A stretch of DNA of 64,000 nucleotides from SZUA-229 sp041589455 (GCA_041589455.1 JBFHVQ010000002.1:18065-82064); one strand, 5' to 3'; shown: positions 34,830-44,496, counted from the stretch's first letter. The notes: generated by a model not told the origin, from the letters alone. A program made the numbers and translations.

Positions 34830-35028
34830 GTGACACCACTCAATTTATTAGAATTTTCGGCTGAAGTACTTAGTGAGCCAGAGGGAATCTAAACAAAAGG
34901 CAGAGCGTATAGAGCAAGAGCCTGCACCGGTGCCAAAAGAACCAAACAGACCTATTACGATTGATCATTTACGGGCTGACGGGTTCAGCACTGGCTTTCT
35001 GATGCTTTGCCAACACACGAATCAGCAA
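34830..35028 (+). pseudogene. Possible decayed or frameshifted small ORF
   Basis: In the 200-nt gap, GTG at 34830 opens a 20-codon reading (VTPLNLLEFSAEVLSEPEGI) that stops at 34892. A second frame, open from 34873, reads like ordinary hydrophilic protein (RESKQKAERIEQEPAPVPKE, then PNRPITIDHLRADGFS) and runs to 35028, overlapping the end of the convergent permease gene. Joining them needs a +1 shift. I recognise no family; it may be coincidence. Confidence 0.2.
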
Positions 35029-36258
35029 AATAGCAGGTAGCCCAAGTGCGGCGGTATAAATAAAGAACGGCACATAACCATAGGCATCGACAAAGGTACC
35101 CGAGAAACCACCGATAAACTTGGCCGGCAATAGCATCAGCGAGCTAAACAGCGCGTACTGGGTTGCGGTATAAGCCTTATTGGTCAAACTCGACAGGTAA
35201 GCAATAAACGCCGAACCGGCAATCCCTGCACTCAGATTATCGGCACCGATCACCATCGACAACAGGGTACTACTGGGCACATTCATCGCAACAACAACAA
35301 ATAGTAGATTGGTCGCCACCACAATCACCGCACCCAGCATCAGAATCGGAAACACACCATAACGCACCACCATTGCGCCACCCAGTAAGGCACCGATAAT
35401 GGTCACAATCGGCCCAATGGTTTTGGTCACCAGGCCAATTTGCAGATCGCTATACCCTACATCCACATACAGCGGGTTCGCCATAATCCCCATGGAGATA
35501 TCACTCACCCTGAACAGGCCAATAAACAGCAGCACAACGAGAGCAAAGCGGCCATTACGCTTAAAGAAATCGGTAAATGGGCAGATCACAGCACCAATTA
35601 GCCAGGCATAAACCATGCGTACACGTTGTGGCAAATGGGAAGCATTTTCCAGAAAATGCACCACTCGCTCTTCTTCCTGCCAGGTTTGCTGACTAATATT
35701 ACGCTGCGGCTCCGGAATAAACAGCGTGGTTAGCACGCCAATCAGCATAAATAATGCCATTACCGAATAGGCCAGCGGCCAGGAATGGAAATGTGCCAGA
35801 CTGAAAGCACCACCCCCAGCCAGTAGCATACCCAGACGGTACCCCATCTGATAAGTGCCAGACATCGCACCCTGAGACTCAACCGGCATGGCCTCAATAC
35901 GCCAGGCATCGATCGCAATATCCTGCGTTGCCGAGGCGAAGGCCACCAGTAGTGCAGCATAGACCAGCAGGCTCAGCTGTGTAGACGGGTTGCTCATAGA
36001 CATCAGGAACAGACCGCCGATAACACCCAGCTGCGCTAGCAGAATCCAGCTGCGGCGCTGCCCCATAGCACTACCAATCAGTGGCAGCCTGAGACGGTCG
36101 ACCAGAGGCGACCATGAAAATTTAAGTCCATACAACAGCGCCACCCAGCTGATATAGCCAATGGTGCTTTTGTCCACACCACTGCGCGCCAACCAGGCGG
36201 ATAACGTACCAAACACGAGTAGCAGCGGCAGCCCCGCCGAAAACCCTAGAAACAGCAT
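34969..36258 (-). CDS. AmpG-like muropeptide / MFS permease
   Basis: 429 residues from the first ATG, with about twelve membrane helices. MLFLGFSAGLPLLLVFGTLS, the WVALLYGLKFSWSPLVDRL loop and FASATQDIAIDAWRIE match AmpG, which imports anhydromuropeptides for cell-wall recycling. Family homology clearly continues upstream of this ATG: the same frame reads SWKNALDNYRHPRVIA, typical of the AmpG N terminus, but no ATG, GTG or TTG occurs before the in-frame stop near 36382. An ATT at 36334-36336 with GGA 6 nt upstream is the best alternative start, giving about 455 residues. The xthA gene ends at 36339. Confidence 0.9.
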   Translation of the reverse strand: MLFLGFSAGLPLLLVFGTLSAWLARSGVDKSTIGYISWVALLYGLKFSWSPLVDRLRLPLIGSAMGQRRSWILLAQLGVIGGLFLMSMSNPSTQLSLLVYAALLVAFASATQDIAIDAWRIEAMPVESQGAMSGTYQMGYRLGMLLAGGGAFSLAHFHSWPLAYSVMALFMLIGVLTTLFIPEPQRNISQQTWQEEERVVHFLENASHLPQRVRMVYAWLIGAVICPFTDFFKRNGRFALVVLLFIGLFRVSDISMGIMANPLYVDVGYSDLQIGLVTKTIGPIVTIIGALLGGAMVVRYGVFPILMLGAVIVVATNLLFVVVAMNVPSSTLLSMVIGADNLSAGIAGSAFIAYLSSLTNKAYTATQYALFSSLMLLPAKFIGGFSGTFVDAYGYVPFFIYTAALGLPAILLIRVLAKHQKASAEPVSP

Positions 36259-36338
36259 GGCGATGACCCGTGGATGACGATAATTATCCAGGGCATTTTT
36301 CCAGCTATGTTTTGGTACTGCCTGTTCAGTGTTAATAA

Positions 36339-37115
36339 TTATTCCAGTGTATAGTCGTAATCGATAACCAGCGGCGCATGATCAGAAAAACGTTCGTCTT
36401 TATAGATATGCGTCGACTGCACTGTGTCTTTTAATTTCGGTGTAATAATCTGGTAATCAATGCGCCAACCCGTATTGTTTGCCCACGCCTGCCCGCGATT
36501 GCTCCACCAGGTATATTCATGAGGCTTCTGATTGACAACACGAAACGCATCCACATAGCCTACTTCATCAAATAACTCGGTCATCCACTCGCGTTCTTCA
36601 GGGAGGAAGCCGGAATTCTTCTGGTTACTGCGCCAGTTTTTAATATCAATTTGTTTATGTGCAATATTCCAGTCACCACAGATCACAAACTCTCGGCGCT
36701 TACGTCGGAGTTTCTGCAGATGGGTCTTAAAGCGGCCCATAAAATCAAACTTAAGCGCCTGCCGCTCTTCCGATGAAGAACCAGAATGCATATACAGTGA
36801 TATCACACTGAGTTTTTCAAACTGCACTTCCAGATACCGCCCTTCCTGATCGATATCATGCATACCTATGCCCATATGTACTTTTTTAGGCTTGAGCTTA
36901 CTGTAAACCGCGACCCCACTGTAACCTTTTTTTTCAGCATCGTGGTAATAGCAGTGGTAGCCCTCCGGATGAAACATCGAGTCTTCCAGCTGGTGAACCT
37001 GAGCTTTCGTTTCCTGAATGCAAATCACATCCGCCTGCTGTAGTTTTAGCCACTCAAAAAAACCTTTACGGGCAGCAGCTCGGATTCCATTGGTATTAAC
37101 TGATATAATGCGCAT
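36339..37115 (-). CDS. xthA: Exodeoxyribonuclease III (AP endonuclease family)
   Basis: 258 residues of the exonuclease-endonuclease-phosphatase fold. Active-site blocks: RIISVNTNGIRAAARKGFFEWL, ICIQETKAQ (metal Glu near residue 35), VICGDWNIAHKQIDIKN (Asp and Asn near 147-150) and RFSDHAPLVIDYD (Asp-His pair near 247). It cuts DNA at abasic sites and trims 3' ends in base-excision repair. It is divergent from pyrE, 64 nt apart, a common gammaproteobacterial arrangement. Confidence 0.95.
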   Translation of the reverse strand: MRIISVNTNGIRAAARKGFFEWLKLQQADVICIQETKAQVHQLEDSMFHPEGYHCYYHDAEKKGYSGVAVYSKLKPKKVHMGIGMHDIDQEGRYLEVQFEKLSVISLYMHSGSSSEERQALKFDFMGRFKTHLQKLRRKRREFVICGDWNIAHKQIDIKNWRSNQKNSGFLPEEREWMTELFDEVGYVDAFRVVNQKPHEYTWWSNRGQAWANNTGWRIDYQIITPKLKDTVQSTHIYKDERFSDHAPLVIDYDYTLE

Positions 37116-37179
37116 ACTTTTTTAAACAAACTTATTTCGGCTGGGCATTTTACATGCTGCAGCCTGCACAAGGTAGCGT

Positions 37180-37824
37180 ATGAAAGATTATCAGAAAAAC
37201 TTTATTGAACTGGCACTGCAATACAAGGTGCTTAAGTTTGGCGAATTTACCCTGAAATCTGGCCGACAAAGCCCCTACTTCTTTAATGCAGGCCTGTTCA
37301 ACACCGGTAAAGCCCTGGCTGAAATGGGCCGATGCTATGCCCAGGCCATTGTCGACAGTGGCATTGAGTATGACCTGCTATTTGGCCCTGCCTATAAAGG
37401 CATCCCACTGGTTGCGGTGACCGCAATGGCATTGCACATCGATCACGGACTGGATGTGCCCTATGCTTTTAATCGTAAAGAAGCCAAAGATCACGGCGAA
37501 GGCGGTTCAATTGTCGGCTCTGCAATTGAGGGTCGCGTACTGATTCTCGATGATGTAATTACTGCAGGCACCGCCATTCGAGAAGCCATTGAGATCATTG
37601 ATAATAACGGCGGCACACCCACTGGTGTAATGATTGCGCTGGATCGTCAGGAAAAAGGCACCGGAGAACGCTCTGCAGTTCAGGAGATTAATCAGGACTA
37701 TGGCATGGAGGCACTTAGTATTGTGAGCATGGAGCATCTGATCCAGTACCTCAAGGAACAGGGGGAAAGCGAGATGCTGGACGCTATGAACTTTTATCGA
37801 ACAGAGTTCGGTGTTAAAGCCTGA
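37180..37824 (+). CDS. pyrE: Orotate phosphoribosyltransferase
   Basis: 214 residues. The PRPP-binding motif VLILDDVITAGTAIREA lies near residue 120; KSGRQSPYFFNAGLF and LFGPAYKGIPL complete the active site, and FNRKEAKDHGEGG is the flexible catalytic loop. It makes orotidine 5'-monophosphate from orotate and PRPP in pyrimidine synthesis. The stop is 8 nt from the convergent TSUP permease gene. Confidence 0.97.
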   Translation: MKDYQKNFIELALQYKVLKFGEFTLKSGRQSPYFFNAGLFNTGKALAEMGRCYAQAIVDSGIEYDLLFGPAYKGIPLVAVTAMALHIDHGLDVPYAFNRKEAKDHGEGGSIVGSAIEGRVLILDDVITAGTAIREAIEIIDNNGGTPTGVMIALDRQEKGTGERSAVQEINQDYGMEALSIVSMEHLIQYLKEQGESEMLDAMNFYRTEFGVKA

Positions 37825-37832
37825 TTACCAAC

Positions 37833-38594
37833 TTAACCAGCGATCAACTTTATCCCCACCAGCAAGGTCACTATTTCATAGGTGACCTTGATCAGGCGGT
37901 TACCCTTTATTATGGCCATATGCGCACCCAGGTAACCGCCCAGCAAAGAACCTAACAATAAAGCCGGCAGCCAGGCCCAGTGAATTTCTCCCAGCATTCC
38001 TAGCGTCAGCGCACCAGAACCGTTCCAGAAAATCCCCACCAGTATCAGGGTATAGGCAACCGCCATTTTATAATCCATACCAAACCAGCGTACCAGCCAT
38101 AGGGTAACAAACAGACCCGTGCCTGAAGTGAGTGAGCCATTCAGAATACCAATCAGAAAAATAACCAGTCCACCAATGAGCAGGCCCTTTTTATCGCGGT
38201 TTCTCAGGCTTAGCTGTTGCCCAAGCCCCTTTGATAACCATGAATAGACGCCTAACCCCATGGTCAGCACTCCCAGCGCGATTTCAGCCCAACGTCCCGG
38301 CACCTGCAGAATAAGACTGGCACCTATAATGACACCAGGAATTCCCATAGTCAGAATATAGAGGGCAAAAAAACGTTCCAGACGGCTGGAACTTAAGTGG
38401 CGAATCGTAGCTCCAATACCTAAGGCAACACTGGCCACTTTATGGGTAGCTAGGGCGATTGAAAAAGGCAGTCCGAGAAATATCAAAGCGGGCAACTGTA
38501 TTAAACCAGCACCACCACCTGCAAGCGCTGAAAAAAAGTTGGCAACCAGGGAAATAAGAAACAGAATAATCTGGTCTGATATTTCTAACGGCAT
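37833..38594 (-). CDS. TSUP (TauE/SafE) family permease
   Basis: 253 residues, eight predicted helices. The first repeat has FFSALAGGGAGLIQLPALIFLG near residue 20 and the second FLIGILNGSLTSGTGLFVTL near residue 135, the paired glycine-rich motifs of the sulfite exporter TauE/SafE family. Members move sulfite, sulfoacetate, thiosulfate or other organic anions across the inner membrane; the substrate is not known here. It stands alone between pyrE and a DUF4124 gene. Confidence 0.9.
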   Translation of the reverse strand: MPLEISDQIILFLISLVANFFSALAGGGAGLIQLPALIFLGLPFSIALATHKVASVALGIGATIRHLSSSRLERFFALYILTMGIPGVIIGASLILQVPGRWAEIALGVLTMGLGVYSWLSKGLGQQLSLRNRDKKGLLIGGLVIFLIGILNGSLTSGTGLFVTLWLVRWFGMDYKMAVAYTLILVGIFWNGSGALTLGMLGEIHWAWLPALLLGSLLGGYLGAHMAIIKGNRLIKVTYEIVTLLVGIKLIAG

Positions 38595-38742
38595 TAAATA
38601 TTCACTCGCAAGCAGATGATTAATTAAACTTTATATACCCTGTTCCAGCGAACTTGTTCGTCAAAAACTCAGGTATGTGGTATATAATTACGGCATAACA
38701 AGAAAAAAAACGTCAACCACAAAACATGAGCATGTTACCACT

Positions 38743-39393
38743 ATGAAAAGCGTAAATCGTCTGAAGCCTTATATATCAAGCTTATTTTTTTCATGTCTTG
38801 TTCTAGCCGCTCCCGCATTTGCTGGCTTAAAAAAGTGGGTTGATGAAGAAGGCAATGTACACTACGGCGACAGAGTCCCTGCAAAATACCTTTCGAAACA
38901 GCACGACACGCTCAATGAACAGGGACTAATAGTCAATACCAAGAAGGCCATGAAAACAGACGCCGAAATTTCCCTGGAAGAAGAGAATCGCAAGAAAAAA
39001 GCTGAAGAAGATAAACAACGCCTGGTTGAGCAACGTAAACAGGCACTCAGAGATCGCGTGTTACTTGATACCTTTACCACTGAAAGAGATATTGAAATTG
39101 CACGTGATGCCCGACTCGACGCCATTGATTCACAAATCTCCCTCGCCAACACGCTAATAGAAAGCGATGAAAAAAAACTGGAAAATGTTCAGCAACGAAT
39201 CAAAGATATTGAAGGCACCGGGCGCGTAGTCCCTGAGAACCTGCACAAAAAAGTAACTGCCGTTAGTCGTCAACTTGAAAACAGCTATGGCTTTATCGAG
39301 GACAAAAACACTGAACGACAAAACACACTAATTAAATTTGATGAAGACGTAAAACGCTTCAGAGAATTAAAAAGCAAAAAAAGACAACAATAA
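38743..39393 (+). CDS. Exported DUF4124-domain protein with coiled coil
   Basis: 216 residues. A signal peptide (hydrophobic ISSLFFSCLVLAAPAFA, cleavage near residue 28) precedes a DUF4124 motif (LKKWVDEEGNVHYGDRVPA, near residues 29-48) and a long charged coiled coil (about 75-215). Function unknown, presumably periplasmic. The start at 38743 gives a proper signal peptide; an in-frame ATG at 38677 adds 22 polar residues and is unlikely. trmH follows after 18 nt. Confidence 0.83.
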   Translation: MKSVNRLKPYISSLFFSCLVLAAPAFAGLKKWVDEEGNVHYGDRVPAKYLSKQHDTLNEQGLIVNTKKAMKTDAEISLEEENRKKKAEEDKQRLVEQRKQALRDRVLLDTFTTERDIEIARDARLDAIDSQISLANTLIESDEKKLENVQQRIKDIEGTGRVVPENLHKKVTAVSRQLENSYGFIEDKNTERQNTLIKFDEDVKRFRELKSKKRQQ

Positions 39394-39411
39394 GCCTTCG
39401 CAGTTAGAAGC

Positions 39412-40125
39412 GTGAACAACGAACGTCTAGATAAAATAATACAAAGCCTAAACCAGCGCCAACCTGACCTGACCATCATGATGGAAAACGTTACCAAGCC
39501 TCACAACCTGGCTGCAGTAGCGCGCACATCAGATGCGATCGGACTTCTGGACATACACGCTATCACCGAGCGTAAATCGATTAAATTAACCAGTATGTCT
39601 GCATCTGGCGTTAAAAAATGGATCACCGTTCACACTCACCCTGACACAACAAACGCAATAAAACAGCTGAGACAACAGGGCCTACAAATTGTTTCCAGCT
39701 GTCTCAATGAAAGCGCTATCGACTATCGGGAATTTGACTACACTAAACCCACAGCCATTATCCTGGGCACGGAGCTAGAAGGCACCAGCCAATCCGCAAT
39801 TGAGCAGTCTGATGCACATATTTATATCCCCATGACGGGGCTGGTACAGTCATTAAATGTATCAGTAGCTAGCGCCCTGATACTGTATGAGGCTTATCGC
39901 CAGCGCCAACAAGCCGGAATGTATGAAAAACGCCAGCTAGCTGATGAGCGTTATTTGAAATTACTCTTCGAATGGTACCACCCAAAGATAGCTCGTTATT
40001 GTAACCAAAAAAAAATCCCCTACCCTAAAATCAATGAACAGGCAGAAATCCTGGAACCAGTTGCAGACAGTACCACGCATACCGAACAGACTTATGCTGA
40101 ATGGCTAACCAATAAGCAACTCTAG
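39412..40125 (+). CDS. trmH: tRNA (guanosine-18-2'-O)-methyltransferase
   Basis: 237 residues, SPOUT fold. LTIMMENVTKPHNLAAVARTSDAIGL (substrate helix with the catalytic Arg, near 30), ILGTELEGTS (near 121) and IPMTGLVQSLNVSVASALILYE (near 140) form the knotted SAM site. TrmH methylates G18 in the D-loop of tRNA. The start is a GTG with a weak ribosome-binding site. It converges on the GGDEF gene (2-nt gap). Confidence 0.94.
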   Translation: MNNERLDKIIQSLNQRQPDLTIMMENVTKPHNLAAVARTSDAIGLLDIHAITERKSIKLTSMSASGVKKWITVHTHPDTTNAIKQLRQQGLQIVSSCLNESAIDYREFDYTKPTAIILGTELEGTSQSAIEQSDAHIYIPMTGLVQSLNVSVASALILYEAYRQRQQAGMYEKRQLADERYLKLLFEWYHPKIARYCNQKKIPYPKINEQAEILEPVADSTTHTEQTYAEWLTNKQL

Positions 40126-40127
40126 CA

Positions 40128-41381
40128 CTATACAATATTGGCGAGATTATCTTGCTGTGATTTCAGCACTTCCATTTCACCTACGACGACTTTATTTCTA
40201 CCCTGGGATTTAGCCTTATACAACGCCTTGTCTGCCACTTTAAACAGCATTAGAGGCGTCGCCTGCTTGTCTGGAATCACCGAGGCTATACCAATACTCA
40301 TTGTTACATAATCACTCAACGGAGATGTTGCATGAACTAGTTTTGCCTGTTCAAGACGCACCTGTATTTGATCTGCAACTTTCTGAACATTTTCACTATC
40401 AACACCTGGTAATAAAACAACAAACTCCTCACCACCTATACGTGCAACCATATCGGTCACCCGATTCAGAGATGAGCGTAAGACTCTTGCCACTTCTTTC
40501 AAACATGCATCTCCTTCTGCGTGACCATAGGTATCGTTATATAATTTAAAATAATCGATATCTATAATCATTAAAGAAAGCACTGTGCGTTGACGAACGT
40601 CACGCTTCCATTCTGACTCAAGTTTCATTTCAAAATAACGCCGATTATGCAATCCCGTTAAGGCATCTTCCATGCTCATAGTTTCGAGCTGCTCATTAGC
40701 ATGAATTAATTCCATATTTGAGATACTCAGAGAATTTACTAACTGTGATTTCTCATATTGCATACTCAGACTTTCAGACAAATTGCTATCCATCCTGCGA
40801 ATCGCAACAATCACACCAATCATATACAGACCAAACATATAAACCAGGACTGTGCCTTTATCTTCAAGCGTTATCGCTATATACAATAAATATGGAATAG
40901 TGGTGATAACCTGAAACAGCAACATAACACTCTGCATTACCCCAAGTAATGGAATGGCTGCTGCACTAACACCAAGCAAAACAATAAAGATATAAACCTG
41001 CGACAGCTGATCCAGCTTTGAACCAATCAGAATAGCGCCCATACACCAGGCGAAAGCACTTAAAAATGTATAGACACTGAATTTTTTTAACCAAAGTTCG
41101 AAATCTGTTACTTTATTCTTTTGATGGAAACGACAGAAACGAAACGTATTCCAGGTTCTTAGCAAAGTGATCAACATAAACGCAAACCACCACACAGCAC
41201 CTTCCCAGTAATAGCTCGCATCAATTGCAAGATAAGCAACCAACATCGATGCCATTATTGATAACAACCAGCTTTGTCGCTGATTACTATAAAGCAGCTC
41301 GACCTTTTTCTGAAAAACCCAGGCTCCTGTTTCTGAGTTTTTATCCTTATAATCCATATTTTTATACTTCTGATCACTCAT
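40128..41381 (-). CDS. Membrane-bound diguanylate cyclase
   Basis: 417 residues. Five to six membrane helices occupy about residues 35-210, then a short coiled coil (QYEKSQLVNSLSISNMELI) and a GGDEF domain (about 235-405). The active loop is RIGGEEF, the accepted GGEEF variant, with RVTD five residues before it forming the inhibitory I-site. It should make c-di-GMP at the inner membrane in response to an unknown signal. It is 6 nt downstream of comF on the same strand. Confidence 0.94.
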   Translation of the reverse strand: MSDQKYKNMDYKDKNSETGAWVFQKKVELLYSNQRQSWLLSIMASMLVAYLAIDASYYWEGAVWWFAFMLITLLRTWNTFRFCRFHQKNKVTDFELWLKKFSVYTFLSAFAWCMGAILIGSKLDQLSQVYIFIVLLGVSAAAIPLLGVMQSVMLLFQVITTIPYLLYIAITLEDKGTVLVYMFGLYMIGVIVAIRRMDSNLSESLSMQYEKSQLVNSLSISNMELIHANEQLETMSMEDALTGLHNRRYFEMKLESEWKRDVRQRTVLSLMIIDIDYFKLYNDTYGHAEGDACLKEVARVLRSSLNRVTDMVARIGGEEFVVLLPGVDSENVQKVADQIQVRLEQAKLVHATSPLSDYVTMSIGIASVIPDKQATPLMLFKVADKALYKAKSQGRNKVVVGEMEVLKSQQDNLANIV

Positions 41382-41387
41382 ACCATG

Positions 41388-42095
41388 TCAATATTTTTCT
41401 GCGCGCGCCAGACACCACACATCAACTCGCTCAACTTGTCCTGATAACAATGTTTTTGTCAGTTCAGAAACACTGGAAGTCGTGGTAACAACATCATCAA
41501 ATATTACGACATGACGATACGCCTGTTTATTCTGGAATCGAAAGGCGCCCTTTATATTTTGTTTCCTTTGTCTGGCATTTTTTCCCGTCTGGTGCTGGGT
41601 ATTTCGTACCCGCTGACAACAGGTGCTGTCTATTTTTATATTTAATGCCTCTGCCACAGGCCTGATCAATAGTTCCGACTGATTAAATCCTCGCTGACGC
41701 AGCCGAGCGGAATGCAAAGGCATCGGAATAATGACTTCAGGCCAGCCAGTGTCATCATGCCAACAGAACAACTTCTGCATCATCAACATTGATAACACCG
41801 GACCGAAAGCCAGCTTATCATTAAATTTTAGCTGTTGAATCATCCATTCGAGCGGTTGTGAATAAATAAACGGGCTCCACAGGCGTTGATAGGACGGCGG
41901 CTTTGACAGGCACTGGCCACAGATCGATTGCTCTGTTACACCTTTCAATGGAACCCCGCAATGCATGCAAGGCAAGTGATTTTCTACTATATCGACAGCG
42001 CAGTGCTGACAAATCGCAATCCCATCAAGCAGGCCGCCACTCGCGTCACATAATAAACATCGGTATGGATATAAAATATCAAGAAGTGATCGCAT
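41388..42095 (-). CDS. comF: ComF-family phosphoribosyltransferase-like protein
   Basis: 235 residues. N-terminal zinc-finger cysteines: CLLCDASGG, CQHC, CMHCGVPL and CGQC within residues 13-60. The C-terminal PRTase domain includes HSARLRQRGFNQSELL and the PRPP loop VVIFDDVVTTTSSVSEL near residue 200. ComF proteins take part in DNA uptake and fork remodelling; the biochemical role is incompletely known. Divergent from bioB, the usual gammaproteobacterial layout. Confidence 0.93.
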   Translation of the reverse strand: MRSLLDILYPYRCLLCDASGGLLDGIAICQHCAVDIVENHLPCMHCGVPLKGVTEQSICGQCLSKPPSYQRLWSPFIYSQPLEWMIQQLKFNDKLAFGPVLSMLMMQKLFCWHDDTGWPEVIIPMPLHSARLRQRGFNQSELLIRPVAEALNIKIDSTCCQRVRNTQHQTGKNARQRKQNIKGAFRFQNKQAYRHVVIFDDVVTTTSSVSELTKTLLSGQVERVDVWCLARAEKY

Positions 42096-42183
42096 AAATT
42101 CCTTTGCATCATCGGTTTAATCCCTTTTTGGAGCAAATACAGGTATCATAGGCTCCTCACTGCAATATATAGATTTACACCAC

Positions 42184-43221
42184 ATGACTCAAGCCAATAC
42201 ACAGCAAAACAATACCCCATTACGTCACGACTGGAGCCTGCAGGAGATAAAGGCACTGCTTGATACACCTTTCAATGACTTGCTATTTCAGGCACACAGT
42301 CTGCATCGCCAATACCATGATCCTAATCAGGTGCAGATCAGTACCCTGCTCAGCATTAAAACCGGTGCCTGCCCTGAAGACTGCGGTTATTGCTCACAAA
42401 GCGCCAAGCATAATACCGAACTGGAAAAAGAGCGCCTACTACCATTGGCTGAGGTAATCGACAAAGCAAAAATTGCCCGCGACAATGGCTCTTCACGTTT
42501 TTGCATGGGAGCGGCATGGCGCAACTCCACCGATAAGAACCTTGATAAAGTCATTGAAATGATTCGTGCTGTGAAAGACCTGGGCATGGAGTCCTGCGTC
42601 ACCCTGGGCATGCTGACCCAGCAGCAAAGCCAGCGACTAAAAGAAGCAGGACTTGATTACTACAACCACAACCTCGATACCTCGCCAGAGTTTTATGGCA
42701 ATGTCATCAGCACGCGCACTTTTCAGGACCGCCTGGACACACTAAAACATGTTCGAGACAACGGCATTAATGTTTGCAGTGGCGGCATTCTCGGCATGGG
42801 TGAAAGCGCCACCGATCGCGCATCGATGCTGCAACAACTGGCCAATATGCCCCAACACCCTGAAAGTGTACCGATTAATATGCTGGTACAGGTCGAGGGC
42901 ACCCCGCTCTATGGCAGCGATGGCATCGACAGCATTGAGTTTGTCCGCAGCATTGCCGCTGCTCGTATTCTCATGCCAGCGTCACAGGTTCGCCTGTCGG
43001 CAGGCCGCCATGAAATGACTGATGAGATGCAAGCCATGTGTTTCTTCGCTGGCGCAAACTCCATCTTCTATGGTGACAAACTCCTCACCACTGATAACTG
43101 TGAAACCAACGATGACCTGGCACTATTTGCACGGCTCGGCATTACGCCAACTCAAGCTGAAGAGCACGGCCAGTCTCATGACCATGCTGAATTTACTGCC
43201 GAAGCCTGCCATTCGTCATAA
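42184..43221 (+). CDS. bioB: Biotin synthase
   Basis: 345 residues. Radical SAM motif CPEDCGYCSQSAKHN near residue 63; FCMGAAWRNSTDKN, CVTLGMLTQQQ, GLDYYNHNLDTSPEFY, CSGGILGMGES and SAGRHEMTDEMQAMCFFAGANSIFYGDKLLTT include the ligands of the auxiliary [2Fe-2S] cluster, a sacrificial sulfur donor. It inserts sulfur into dethiobiotin. bioF begins 6 nt downstream. No BirA-type operator could be found upstream by eye. Confidence 0.97.
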   Translation: MTQANTQQNNTPLRHDWSLQEIKALLDTPFNDLLFQAHSLHRQYHDPNQVQISTLLSIKTGACPEDCGYCSQSAKHNTELEKERLLPLAEVIDKAKIARDNGSSRFCMGAAWRNSTDKNLDKVIEMIRAVKDLGMESCVTLGMLTQQQSQRLKEAGLDYYNHNLDTSPEFYGNVISTRTFQDRLDTLKHVRDNGINVCSGGILGMGESATDRASMLQQLANMPQHPESVPINMLVQVEGTPLYGSDGIDSIEFVRSIAAARILMPASQVRLSAGRHEMTDEMQAMCFFAGANSIFYGDKLLTTDNCETNDDLALFARLGITPTQAEEHGQSHDHAEFTAEACHSS

Positions 43222-43227
43222 ATTGCT

Positions 43228-44379
43228 ATGAAAGACCTGAAAAAGGCACTGGAGCAACAGCAGCAACAAGGCTTGTACCGCCGTCGCCGCTGTCTGCAGA
43301 GCCCCCAGGGGCGAAGCATCACCCTGGATGGTCAGCAACTGCTGAACTTTTGCAGCAATGACTATCTGGGTCTCGCCAATCACCCGGAAGTCGTGCGCAG
43401 CTTTAAACTGGCAGCTGATCAATATGGCGTAGGTAGTGGCTCAGCCCATCTGGTGAATGGGCACAGTCGGCCACATCATCAACTGGAAGAAGCGCTGGCT
43501 GAGTTTACCGGTTACCCACGTACACTACTCTTTTCCACAGGCTATATGGCAAATCTGGCAGTCGCGCAAAGCCTGTGTGGTCATAACGACAACATTATCG
43601 AAGATCGCCTCAATCACGCCTCACTTCTGGATGCTGCTAAACTGAGCGGCGGCAAGCTGATGCGTTACCTGCACCTTGACTACCAGAGCCTGCAAACAAA
43701 ACTGCAGCGCTGTGATAAGGGCGAAATCCTGGTCGCTTCAGATGCTGTATTCAGCATGGACGGCGATGAGGTCAATATCCGCCAGTGGCTGGACAGCGCC
43801 CGCACAAAAGACAGCTGGACCATGCTGGATGATGCCCATGGCTTTGGCGTACTGGGTGAACTGGGTAAAGGCTCATTAAGTGAACAGAAGGTTAAAAACC
43901 ATGATTTACATGTTTATATGGCAACCCTGGGGAAAGCCATAGGCACTTCAGGCGCATTCATTGCCGCCTCAGACGATCTCATCGAGTACCTGCTCCAGAC
44001 CGCCAGAAGCTATATCTACACCACGGCCATGCCCCCTGCCATAGCCCAGGCGAGCCTTTGCAGCCTTCAGCTATTAATTGATGAACCCTATAGACAGCAC
44101 AGCCTGAAAAACAATATCTGCTTATTCAAACAGCTTGCTGCACAGGCACAAATCCCTGTAATGCCGTCAAATAGCGCTATCCAGCCTGTCATGATTGGCT
44201 GCCCCGAAAGCGCACTGTTAATCAGCGAAAAACTTTTTCAAAACGGCCTGCATATTGCTGCCATTCGACCTCCTACGGTCCCTCAAAATACCGCCCGGCT
44301 GCGAATCACCTTACGTGCGGACCACACAAGTGACGATATTCTGCGCCTGGTGGAACAGCTTCAGGCAACTTTGAACTAG
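43228..44379 (+). CDS. bioF: 8-amino-7-oxononanoate synthase
   Basis: 383 residues, PLP alpha-oxoamine synthase family. NFCSNDYLGLANHPEV near residue 37, GSGSAHLVNGHSRPHHQLE, DDAHGFGVLG (PLP Asp and His) and the Schiff-base lysine in MATLGKAIGTSGAF near residue 237. It condenses pimeloyl-ACP with alanine. In many Gammaproteobacteria bioH-bioC-bioD follow; here hemN follows after 117 nt, so the operon ends at bioF. Confidence 0.96.
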   Translation: MKDLKKALEQQQQQGLYRRRRCLQSPQGRSITLDGQQLLNFCSNDYLGLANHPEVVRSFKLAADQYGVGSGSAHLVNGHSRPHHQLEEALAEFTGYPRTLLFSTGYMANLAVAQSLCGHNDNIIEDRLNHASLLDAAKLSGGKLMRYLHLDYQSLQTKLQRCDKGEILVASDAVFSMDGDEVNIRQWLDSARTKDSWTMLDDAHGFGVLGELGKGSLSEQKVKNHDLHVYMATLGKAIGTSGAFIAASDDLIEYLLQTARSYIYTTAMPPAIAQASLCSLQLLIDEPYRQHSLKNNICLFKQLAAQAQIPVMPSNSAIQPVMIGCPESALLISEKLFQNGLHIAAIRPPTVPQNTARLRITLRADHTSDDILRLVEQLQATLN

Positions 44380-44496
44380 ATATAGCCTCGCAACCCTGGC
44401 TAGCAGAAAAATTCTCACCGTTAGCTGCTTTATATCAAGAAATTAACACCTCTTTCAGTCTATTATTCCTTCTCTTACTAACTCTGAGCCCCTCCC

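Noticed and set aside
42096..42183. BirA operator upstream of bioB
   Set aside because: No TTGTAAACC/GGTTTACAA-type pair is present, only isolated partial matches.
44380..44496. FNR box or gene remnant between bioF and hemN
   Set aside because: No TTGAT-N4-ATCAA palindrome and no recognisable coding text.
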